5,281 nucleotides of DNA from contig JAEYVF010000103.1 of assembly GCA_023432005.1 (NCBI GenBank), positions 1-5,281 of the forward strand. The letters are read 5' to 3'. Of this stretch, positions 1 to 4,572 are shown piece after piece (position 1 is the stretch's first letter; every line of letters starts with the position of its first letter). Below the pieces are notes generated by a model. That model did no database searches. It was not told the DNA's origin and worked only from the letters and a program-made list of their open reading frames with translations. Both the position numbers and the translations under genes were made by a program. This stretch comes from Actinomycetes bacterium (lineage in GTDB: Bacteria; Actinomycetota; Actinomycetes; Actinomycetales; Microbacteriaceae).

Positions 1-80
1 GCGATGCCCCCCGCGACGCATGCGATCGAGACGACGAGCCCGACGAGCCCCGTGAGGCGGGCGGCGGCACGGGCGGTCAT
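1..80 (-). CDS. N-terminus of a secreted or membrane protein (partial, runs off left edge)
   Basis: Reading leftward from an ATG at 80-78, the frame stays open to the window edge and gives 26 residues. The start is typical of an export signal or first membrane helix: two arginines (R4, R8), then a hydrophobic stretch RLTGLVGLVVSIAC and a small-residue run VAGG. Residues V17-S18-I19-A20-C21 also fit the loose lipobox pattern, so a lipoprotein is possible. The -3 residue is serine rather than the usual leucine, and the helix could simply continue as a membrane span. An in-frame ATG at 110-108 would add ten residues (MGHPSATIDG). Neither start has a convincing ribosome binding site, so the start is uncertain and a leaderless transcript is possible. 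The gene is divergent from the membrane protein at 251. The function cannot be told from 26 residues. Confidence 0.5.
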   Translation of the reverse strand, partial: MTARAAARLTGLVGLVVSIACVAGGI

Positions 81-126
81 GCCGTCAATCGTGGCAGAGG
101 GGTGTCCCATGCGACCCGCGACGAAC

Positions 127-145
127 GTCCCGATTCGCCCGGGAC
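127..145. repeat. Inverted repeat in divergent intergenic region
   Basis: GTCCCG (127-132) and CGGGAC (140-145) form a perfect 6-bp inverted repeat around a 7-nt spacer. It lies between two divergent genes, where an operator would be expected. In GC-rich DNA a repeat of this size can arise by chance, so the regulatory role is a guess. Confidence 0.3.
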
Positions 146-149
146 AGCA

Positions 150-166
150 CTCGTGAGAGCTCGTGA
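150..166. repeat. Direct repeat CTCGTGA with 10-bp spacing
   Basis: CTCGTGA occurs at 150-156 and again at 160-166. The repeat starts are 10 bp apart, close to one helical turn, in the gap between divergent genes. This is the layout of a tandem activator or repressor site on one face of the DNA. No known operator consensus is recognised, and no clear TANNNT -10 element was found nearby on either strand. Confidence 0.3.
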
Positions 167-206
167 TGAGAGCCCTTCGCACCTGGGACCGCCGCTCGGG
201 AGTCTC

Positions 207-231
207 GGAGGGCCGGAGAGACCGGCTCCCC
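207..231 (+). promoter_or_regulatory. Hairpin in the leader of the membrane-protein gene
   Basis: GGAGGGCCGG (207-216) can pair with CCGGCTCCCC (222-231) around the loop AGAGA (217-221). Nine of ten positions pair, counting one G-U and leaving one A-C mismatch. The hairpin ends 6 nt before the ribosome binding site at 238. It could affect leader stability or translation initiation. A terminator role is unlikely because no T-tract follows and no plus-strand gene lies upstream in the window. Confidence 0.35.
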
Positions 232-237
232 TGACTT

Positions 238-244
238 GAGGAAA
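238..244 (+). promoter_or_regulatory. Ribosome binding site fixing the ATG start at 251
   Basis: GAGGAAA lies 6 nt before the ATG at 251, an ideal spacing. The same frame can also be opened from a TTG at 236. That codon overlaps this purine-rich site and has no good site of its own, so the ATG is preferred. Confidence 0.65.
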
Positions 245-250
245 CCGATC

Positions 251-862
251 ATGACCACCACCACCACCACGACGCCGCTCCCCGAGCGCGCGTCGACGAC
301 CCCCGCGCGCGACGCGGCAGGCGTCATCCGTGCCCTCGGCGCGGGCTCTGCCGTGCTCGTCGGCGCCCACCTCGTCATCGCGATCATGTACGTACCGCGC
401 TGGCCTGAGAACCTCGCGCTCGTCTCCTGGTCGGCCGTCGCCGTGCCGCTCGCGCTCGTCGCGCTCGGCGTCGCCATGTGGCTCAGCCGTGCCGCGTCGC
501 GCACGCTGCTCGGCCTGCAGCTCGTCACGGCGCTCGCCATGACGGTCGTCTACGTGCTGGGCGCCGCCACGGGCGACGAGATCTTCGCCGAGGACCTCGA
601 GATGTGGGTGTCGATCACGGCGCTCACGGCCCAGTACCTCGCCGCCCTCGGCGTGCTCGCGCGTGGCGCGTGGCGCGGCGTGCAGCGCGTGCTCCCCATC
701 CTCGGCGCGAGCTGGGCCACCGTCGTGCTGCCCGTCGCCGTGGCGTTCAGCGACTTCGAGGCGACCTGGTGGCCCTTCATCGTCTACGTCTGCTCCGGGC
801 TCATCATCAACGGCCTGGCGCTCGCGATCCGTCCGTCGGGCGGCGCGGAGGCGACCCGATGA
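251..862 (+). CDS. Six-helix integral membrane protein of unknown function
   Basis: This 203-residue protein is not assigned to a named family. The first 24 residues are soluble and begin with seven threonines, encoded by five ACC and two ACG codons. Six hydrophobic segments follow at about residues 27-47, 57-77, 85-105, 118-138, 147-167 and 173-193, with short loops. Acidic residues cluster between helices 3 and 4 (GDEIFAEDLE), and SDFEATWWP lies between helices 5 and 6. The tail after helix 6 is about 10 residues. No transporter, kinase or peptidase motif is visible. GAGGAAA 6 nt upstream supports the ATG. The stop overlaps the next start as ATGA (859-862), so the gene is very likely co-transcribed and translationally coupled with the surface protein downstream. 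A role as partner or membrane support for that protein is inference from position only. Confidence 0.85.
   Translation: MTTTTTTTPLPERASTTPARDAAGVIRALGAGSAVLVGAHLVIAIMYVPRWPENLALVSWSAVAVPLALVALGVAMWLSRAASRTLLGLQLVTALAMTVVYVLGAATGDEIFAEDLEMWVSITALTAQYLAALGVLARGAWRGVQRVLPILGASWATVVLPVAVAFSDFEATWWPFIVYVCSGLIINGLALAIRPSGGAEATR
847..851 (+). promoter_or_regulatory. Ribosome binding site for the surface-protein gene
   Basis: GGAGG sits 7 nt before the ATG at 859, inside the end of the upstream gene. It selects this ATG over upstream in-frame starts, which would put non-exported, arginine-rich sequence in front of a clean signal peptide. Confidence 0.65.
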
Positions 863-2064
863 CGCGCGGGATGCGCCGCGCGGCGCTCACGGGTGTGCTC
901 GTCGCGGCGATCGCGGCGGCCCCCGCGACAGCGGCGCTCGCCCTCGAGGAGGCACCCGAGCTCGAGCCCGAGGTGACCGTCTCGGCGGAGGTCGCGCCCG
1001 AGCCGGCCCCGGCATCCGTCTCCCTCGCGGCGGCGCCCTCGTTCGCCCCGCTCGCCGAAGGCGACGAGGACATGACGCCCCCCGTGATCACGGTCGGCGG
1101 CATCGAGACCGGGTGGCCGTACGAGCTGGGCGCCCAGTTCACGCTCGAGTTCACGTGCGTCGACCCCGAGTCGGGCATCGTGAGCTGCACCGAGCAGAAC
1201 GGTCACGCCTCAGGTGACACCGTGCGCCTCTCGATCGACGGCGCCAACCTCTTCACGGTCACGGGCGTCAACGGCGCCGGCATCAGCTGGTCCGCGACGC
1301 TCGAGGTGTGGGCGCAGGTGGCCGAGCTCGAGCCGGTGCGCGTCATCTTCGACGGCAATCGCGAGAGCCTCAACGGCTGGTACAACGCACCCATCGACGG
1401 CACGATCCGCGCCTGGCGCGACGACGAGCTGGGGATGCGCGACGTCCGTCACCGCATCGACGGCGGCGAGTGGATCGTCACGAGCGGCGCGGAGGCCGCC
1501 GTCCCGTTCTCGGCGGAGGGCCGCTACCTGTTGGAGTTCGTCGCGTTCGACGCCGACATGGGCTTCTCGACCCTCATCCGCCGGTGGGTCGCGCTCGACT
1601 TCACGGCGCCCGCGATCTGGTACCCCGAGGGCATCGACGGAGGCGAGTTCCCCCGCGGGTACGAGCAGGCGCTCTGGGCATCGTGCGAGGACCTGCTGTC
1701 GGGAGTCGACACGTGCGCGTTCGACGAGGGAGAGTGGCTCCCGACCGAGGTGCCCGGCGAGCACACGGTGACCGCTCGCGGCACCGACGACGCCGGCAAC
1801 GAGGTCGTCCGAGTGCTCCGCTACACGGTGCTCGGCGCCGAGGGCGAGGAGCCCGGAGACGACGAGCAGCCGGTCGACGAGCAGCCGGGCGACGTGGGCG
1901 GCGTGTCCGGTACGCCCTCGCTCCCCGCGACCGGCGCGGGCGTGCTCGCCTCGACCGGCGCGGACGCCGCCGGCATCTGGGCGCTGCTCATCGGCGGCCT
2001 GACGCTCGTCGGCCTCGGTGCCGCCGCCACGATCCTCACCCGCCGGACCCGGCTGTCCTCCTGA
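859..2064 (+). CDS. Sortase-anchored surface protein with three Ig-like/beta-sandwich modules
   Basis: This is a 401-residue exported protein. Residues 1 to about 28 are a signal peptide (MTRGMRR, then an alanine-rich core to ATAALA). An acidic Pro/Glu/Ala segment spans about 29-70. Three modules follow. Module 1 (about 73-155) starts TPPVITVGG and carries C100 and C110. Module 2 (about 159-247) has NGWYNAPIDGTIRA and RHRIDGGEWIV, like OmpL47-type beta domains, and no cysteine. Module 3 (about 248-324) carries C276 and C286 and ends GTDDAGNEVVRVLRYTV, typical of bacterial Ig-like repeats. An acidic linker (325-350) leads to LPATG (355-359), LASTG (363-367), a membrane helix (about 370-393) and the basic tail TRRTRLSS. 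This is a cell-wall sorting signal; LAxTG is the motif of actinobacterial class E sortases. The protein is probably displayed on the cell surface. Binding target or activity is unknown, and no catalytic motif is visible. It overlaps the preceding gene by ATGA. Confidence 0.88.
   Translation: MTRGMRRAALTGVLVAAIAAAPATAALALEEAPELEPEVTVSAEVAPEPAPASVSLAAAPSFAPLAEGDEDMTPPVITVGGIETGWPYELGAQFTLEFTCVDPESGIVSCTEQNGHASGDTVRLSIDGANLFTVTGVNGAGISWSATLEVWAQVAELEPVRVIFDGNRESLNGWYNAPIDGTIRAWRDDELGMRDVRHRIDGGEWIVTSGAEAAVPFSAEGRYLLEFVAFDADMGFSTLIRRWVALDFTAPAIWYPEGIDGGEFPRGYEQALWASCEDLLSGVDTCAFDEGEWLPTEVPGEHTVTARGTDDAGNEVVRVLRYTVLGAEGEEPGDDEQPVDEQPGDVGGVSGTPSLPATGAGVLASTGADAAGIWALLIGGLTLVGLGAAATILTRRTRLSS
1861..1890 (+). 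repeat. Two 15-bp tandem repeats in the acidic linker
   Basis: GACGAGCAGCCGGTC (1861-1875) is followed directly by GACGAGCAGCCGGGC (1876-1890), 14 of 15 bases identical. They encode DEQPV and DEQPG in the stretch before the sorting signal. The repeat is in frame, so copy-number change would lengthen or shorten the linker without breaking the gene. Confidence 0.8.
1921..1968 (+). repeat. 24-bp tandem duplication containing the sortase motif
   Basis: Positions 1921-1944 and 1945-1968 are adjacent 24-bp units, identical at 19 of 24 positions. They encode LPATGAGV and LASTGADA. The duplication therefore creates two consecutive candidate sorting pentapeptides, the second immediately before the membrane helix. 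Confidence 0.75.
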
Positions 2065-2080
2065 TACCGGCGGCGTGAGA

Positions 2081-2110
2081 GGGGGAGGCGGTGTGGAGGC
2101 CGCCTCCCCC
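2081..2110 (+). terminator. Strong GC-rich hairpin terminator after the surface-protein gene
   Basis: GGGGGAGGCGG (2081-2091) pairs perfectly over 11 bp with CCGCCTCCCCC (2100-2110), with loop TGTGGAGG (2092-2099). It starts 16 nt after the stop codon at 2064. Only a short pyrimidine-rich run (ACCCTTTCTG) follows, so it is a weak-U or U-less intrinsic terminator, a form common in GC-rich actinobacteria. It marks the end of the membrane/surface protein operon. Confidence 0.75.
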
Positions 2111-2137
2111 ACCCTTTCTGCGGGACCATGGATGCGT

Positions 2138-2141
2138 GGAG
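2138..2141 (+). promoter_or_regulatory. Candidate ribosome binding site for the GTG start at 2148
   Basis: GGAG lies 6 nt before the GTG at 2148. The in-frame alternative at 2136 has only GGA three bases upstream, which is too close. A GTG at 2091 would begin inside the terminator stem. The 2148 start is therefore preferred, without certainty. Confidence 0.45.
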
Positions 2142-2147
2142 CCCCCC

Positions 2148-2810
2148 GTGGACGATGAGCGCGACCGCACGGATCGCGCCCCGATCGGCGTCGGCCCGTG
2201 GCCGGGCGGCCGCGCGGCGTGGCCCGACGACCCCCGCTACGACCCCGAGCTCCTGGAGGGCGGCGACGCCCGCAACGTCGTGGACCGCTACCGCTTCTGG
2301 CGCCTCGAGGCGATCGTCGCCGACCTCGACGCGCGGCGGCATCCGTTCCACGTCGCGATCGAGAACTGGCAGCACGACCTCAACATCGGCTCGATCGTGC
2401 GCAGCGCCAACGCGTTCGGCGCGGAGGCCGTGCACATCGTGGGCCACCGGCGCTGGAACCGCCGCGGCGCGATGGTGACCGACCGCTACCAGCATGTGCT
2501 GCAGCACCCGAGCGTCGACGACCTCGTCGCGTGGGCGCGCGAGCGCGGGCTGCCGATCGTCGCCGTCGACAACACCGAGGGCGCGGTGCCCGTCGACGCG
2601 GCCGAGCTGCCGGAGCGCTGCGTGCTGCTCTTCGGCCAGGAGGGCCCGGGGCTCACGGATGCGGCGCTCGCTGCCGCCGACGCCCACGTCGAGATCCGCC
2701 AGTTCGGCTCCACGCGCTCGATCAACGCCGCGGCCGCCGCCGCGATCGTCATGCACGAGTGGGTGCGTCGCCACGCGGCCCCCGCCGCCCCCACAGCGTC
2801 ACGCCGATGA
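2148..2810 (+). CDS. TrmH/SpoU-family RNA 2'-O-methyltransferase
   Basis: This 220-residue protein belongs to the SPOUT superfamily, which transfers a methyl group from S-adenosylmethionine to a ribose 2'-hydroxyl in tRNA or rRNA. The three SpoU motifs are all present in order. Motif 1 is HDLNIGSIVRSANAFG (76-91), including N79 and the conserved R85. Motif 2 is LFGQEGPGLT (161-170). Motif 3 is QFGSTRSINAAAAAAI (185-200). Motifs 2 and 3 form the trefoil-knot cofactor site. The N-terminal 60 residues (GVGPWPGG, then YDPELLEGGDARNVVDRYRFW) form a short lineage-specific region and not a full substrate-binding L30e-like domain. The length is typical of the minimal SpoU proteins. The exact RNA target cannot be read from the sequence. 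The gene follows a terminator and has no clear promoter of its own. GTG at 2136 is an alternative start. Confidence 0.9.
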   Translation: MDDERDRTDRAPIGVGPWPGGRAAWPDDPRYDPELLEGGDARNVVDRYRFWRLEAIVADLDARRHPFHVAIENWQHDLNIGSIVRSANAFGAEAVHIVGHRRWNRRGAMVTDRYQHVLQHPSVDDLVAWARERGLPIVAVDNTEGAVPVDAAELPERCVLLFGQEGPGLTDAALAAADAHVEIRQFGSTRSINAAAAAAIVMHEWVRRHAAPAAPTASRR

Positions 2811-2817
2811 GGCGCGC

Positions 2818-2837
2818 AGCGCGGCAGCATCCGCGCT
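2818..2837 (+). terminator. Small hairpin after the methyltransferase gene
   Basis: AGCGCGG (2818-2824) and CCGCGCT (2831-2837) form a perfect 7-bp stem with loop CAGCAT, 7 nt after the methyltransferase stop. No T-tract follows. It may be a weak terminator separating this gene from purA, but a stem this short can occur by chance in GC-rich DNA. Confidence 0.35.
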
Positions 2838-2852
2838 CTCAGGTGGGGCCGA

Positions 2853-2858
2853 TAGGCT
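2853..2858 (+). promoter_or_regulatory. Candidate -10 element of the purA promoter
   Basis: TAGGCT fits the actinobacterial TANNNT -10 pattern and lies 37 nt before the purA ATG, giving a leader of about 30 nt. No good -35 hexamer is seen about 17 nt upstream, which is common for actinobacterial housekeeping promoters. Just after it, TGGGG (2858-2862) and CCCCA (2869-2873) form a 5-bp inverted repeat around TGTAAT, at about the expected transcription start. Confidence 0.45.
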
Positions 2859-2883
2859 GGGGTGTAATCCCCAACGACCCCAA

Positions 2884-2890
2884 GGGAGAA
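2884..2890 (+). promoter_or_regulatory. Ribosome binding site of purA
   Basis: GGGAGAA at 2884-2890 is purine-rich and complementary to the 16S rRNA tail. Its GGGAG core ends 7 nt before the ATG at 2896 and fixes that codon as the start. Confidence 0.7.
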
Positions 2891-2895
2891 GAGCT

Positions 2896-4179
2896 ATGCC
2901 CGCGATCGTGCTCATCGGCGCCCAGTGGGGCGATGAAGGCAAGGGCAAGGCGACCGACCTGCTCGGCGACCGGGTCGACTACGTCGTCAAGTTCAACGGC
3001 GGCAACAACGCCGGCCACACCGTCGTCGTGGGCGACCAGAAGTACGCGCTGCACCTGCTGCCCTCGGGCATCCTGAGCCCCGGCGTGACGCCCGTCATCG
3101 CCAACGGCGTCGTCGTCGACATCGAGGTGCTCTTCAGCGAGCTCGAGGCGCTCAGCGCCCGCGGCGTCGACGTGTCGAAGCTGCTCGTCTCCGCGAACGC
3201 GCACGTCATCACGCAGTACCACCGCACGATCGACAAGGTCACCGAGCGCTTCCTCGGCAAGCGCCAGATCGGCACCACCGGCCGCGGCATCGGCCCTGCG
3301 TACGCCGACAAGATCAACCGCGTCGGCATCCGGATCCAGGACCTCTTCGACGAGAACATCCTGCGTCAGAAGGTCGAGGGCGCCCTCGACCAGAAGAACC
3401 ACCTGCTGCTCAAGATCTACAACCGCCGCGCCATCTCGGCCGACGAGGTCGTCGACGACCTGCTGTCGTACGTCGAGCGCCTGCGGCCGATGGTCGCCGA
3501 CACGGGCCTCGTGCTCAACCAGGCACTCGACGCCGGCAAGACCGTGCTCTTCGAGGGCGGCCAGGCCACGATGCTCGACGTCGACCACGGCACCTACCCG
3601 TTCGTAACGTCGTCGAACGCCACCTCGGGCGGCGCCGCGACCGGCTCGGGCGTCGCGCCCAACCGCTTCGACCGTGTCATCGCCGTCGTCAAGGCCTACA
3701 CGACGCGCGTCGGCGCGGGGCCCTTCCCGACCGAGCTGTTCGACGAGTCGGGCGAGTTCCTGCGCTCGGCGGGCTTCGAGTTCGGCACCACGACGGGCCG
3801 CCCGCGCCGCACCGGCTGGTACGACGCGCCCATCGCCCGCTACGCGGCGCGCATCAACGGCGTCACCGACTTCGTGCTCACGAAGCTCGACGTGCTCACG
3901 GGGCTCGAGCGCATCCCCGTGTGCGTCGCGTACGACGTCGACGGCACGCGCTTCGACGAGGTGCCCGTCAACCAGTCCGACTTCCACCACGCGAAGCCCA
4001 TCTACGAGGAGCTGCCCGGCTGGTCGGAGGACATCACCGGCGCCCGCACCTTCTCCGACCTCCCGCAGGCGGCCCAGGACTACGTGCTCGCCCTCGAGGA
4101 GATGTCGGGCTCGCGCATGTCGGCGATCGGCGTCGGCCCCGGCCGCGAGGCGATCGTCGTGCGGCACGACCTGCTGTGA
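2896..4179 (+). CDS. purA: Adenylosuccinate synthetase
   Basis: This cytoplasmic enzyme of AMP synthesis joins IMP and aspartate, using GTP, to give adenylosuccinate. The 427-residue length matches the family. The N-terminus reads MPAIVLIGAQWGDEGKGK, holding the GTP-binding loop and catalytic D13. NGGNNAGH follows, with the catalytic H41; both residues are at the same numbers as in the E. coli enzyme. Further signatures are QIGTTGRGIGP (124-134, IMP site), FEGGQATMLDVDHGTYP (219-235), RVGAGPFPTEL (271-281), GTTTGRPRRTGW (297-308), TKLDVL (329-334, guanine recognition) and GVGPGR (412-417). All are intact, so the enzyme should be active. The ATG has a good ribosome binding site, and a TANNNT promoter element lies upstream. 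The stop codon overlaps the GTG of the acylphosphatase gene, making the two a likely operon. Confidence 0.98.
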   Translation: MPAIVLIGAQWGDEGKGKATDLLGDRVDYVVKFNGGNNAGHTVVVGDQKYALHLLPSGILSPGVTPVIANGVVVDIEVLFSELEALSARGVDVSKLLVSANAHVITQYHRTIDKVTERFLGKRQIGTTGRGIGPAYADKINRVGIRIQDLFDENILRQKVEGALDQKNHLLLKIYNRRAISADEVVDDLLSYVERLRPMVADTGLVLNQALDAGKTVLFEGGQATMLDVDHGTYPFVTSSNATSGGAATGSGVAPNRFDRVIAVVKAYTTRVGAGPFPTELFDESGEFLRSAGFEFGTTTGRPRRTGWYDAPIARYAARINGVTDFVLTKLDVLTGLERIPVCVAYDVDGTRFDEVPVNQSDFHHAKPIYEELPGWSEDITGARTFSDLPQAAQDYVLALEEMSGSRMSAIGVGPGREAIVVRHDLL

Positions 4180-4457
4180 CCCGGGACGCCCTGAGGCGGC
4201 GCGTCGTCGTGCACGGGCGCGTGCAGGGCGTCGGCTTCCGCTGGGCGACCGCCGCCGAGGCCGAGCGCCTCGGGGTCGCGGGTCACGTGCGCAACCTCCC
4301 CGACGGCACGGTCGAGGCGGAGGTGGAGGGCACCGCGGATGCCGTGGAGCGCATGCGCGAGTGGCTCGCGCACGGGCCGCCCGGCGCATCCGTCTCCCGC
4401 TGCGAGGTGAGGGAGCTCGAGCCCACGGGGGAGTCGCGGTTCCGCATCCTCGCGTGA
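4176..4457 (+). CDS. acyP: Acylphosphatase
   Basis: This small cytoplasmic enzyme hydrolyses the carboxyl-phosphate bond of acyl phosphates such as acetyl phosphate or 1,3-bisphosphoglycerate. The 93-residue length is typical. The signature loop GRVQGVGFRW (14-23) contains the phosphate-binding R22. GHVRNLPDGTVE (36-47) contains the catalytic N40, and VEAEVEGTADAVERM matches the following strand and helix. Both active-site residues are present. The GTG start overlaps the purA TGA (GTGA, 4176-4179). No clear ribosome binding site precedes it, so translation probably depends on ribosomes finishing purA. The stop is followed by about 40 bp of spacer and then a large inverted repeat. The physiological substrate is not indicated by the sequence. 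Confidence 0.93.
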   Translation: MTRDALRRRVVVHGRVQGVGFRWATAAEAERLGVAGHVRNLPDGTVEAEVEGTADAVERMREWLAHGPPGASVSRCEVRELEPTGESRFRILA

Positions 4458-4495
4458 GGGGACGTCGTTCCCGCTCCCCGTTCCTCGCGCCGCCA

Positions 4496-4561
4496 CCCCC
4501 ACCGCTGGTTGAGTAGCGCCGCGCGAAGCACGACGCGCGGCTACTCAACCAGCGGTGGGGG
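4496..4561. terminator. Large inverted repeat, probable bidirectional terminator and intergenic repeat unit
   Basis: Positions 4496-4517 are the exact reverse complement of 4540-4561 (22 bp). Skipping a two-base bulge (GC, 4518-4519), a further 6 bp pair (CGCGCG-type, 4520-4525 with 4534-4539), leaving the loop AAGCACGA (4526-4533). The arms contain GGTTGAGTAGC and its complement. The element lies between the convergent acylphosphatase and symporter genes, 38 bp after one stop and 11 bp before the other. It can fold on either transcript and so should act as a shared terminator, though neither side has a long T-tract. From memory, GGTTGAGTAGC-containing palindromes recur between genes in related actinobacteria. 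That recurrence cannot be tested here. Confidence 0.8.
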
Positions 4562-4572
4562 GCGATCCGCGA

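Noticed and set aside
478..858. Upstream extension of the surface-protein frame to an ATG at 478
   Set aside because: It would overlap most of the membrane-protein gene and add an arginine-rich segment before a clean signal peptide. The ATG at 859 has its own GGAGG site.
1210..2112. Minus-strand open frame of 300 codons opposite the surface protein
   Set aside because: It is a shadow of a gene with a clear signal peptide, modules and sorting signal. It also begins inside the terminator stem.
1821..2774. Minus-strand open frame of 317 codons opposite the surface protein and the methyltransferase
   Set aside because: It crosses a terminator and two well-supported genes, and its product is compositionally biased with no recognisable motif.
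2859..2895. Riboswitch in the purA leader
   Set aside because: The leader is only about 35 nt and contains no conserved purine- or cofactor-sensing core; only a 5-bp stem is visible.
2198..3076. Plus-strand frame across the methyltransferase and purA start
   Set aside because: It is an out-of-frame Arg/Pro-rich shadow of two genes with complete family motifs.
2839..4548. Very long open frame on the minus strand (569 codons) opposite purA
   Set aside because: It is antisense to purA, whose motifs are complete. The translation is a low-complexity Arg/Ala/Asp/Val-rich shadow with no domain, typical of GC-rich antisense frames.
4496..4561. Interpretation of the palindrome as an insertion-sequence end or a CRISPR repeat
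   Set aside because: No transposase or target-site duplication is present, and there is only one unit with no spacers. Terminator or intergenic repeat is the simpler reading.
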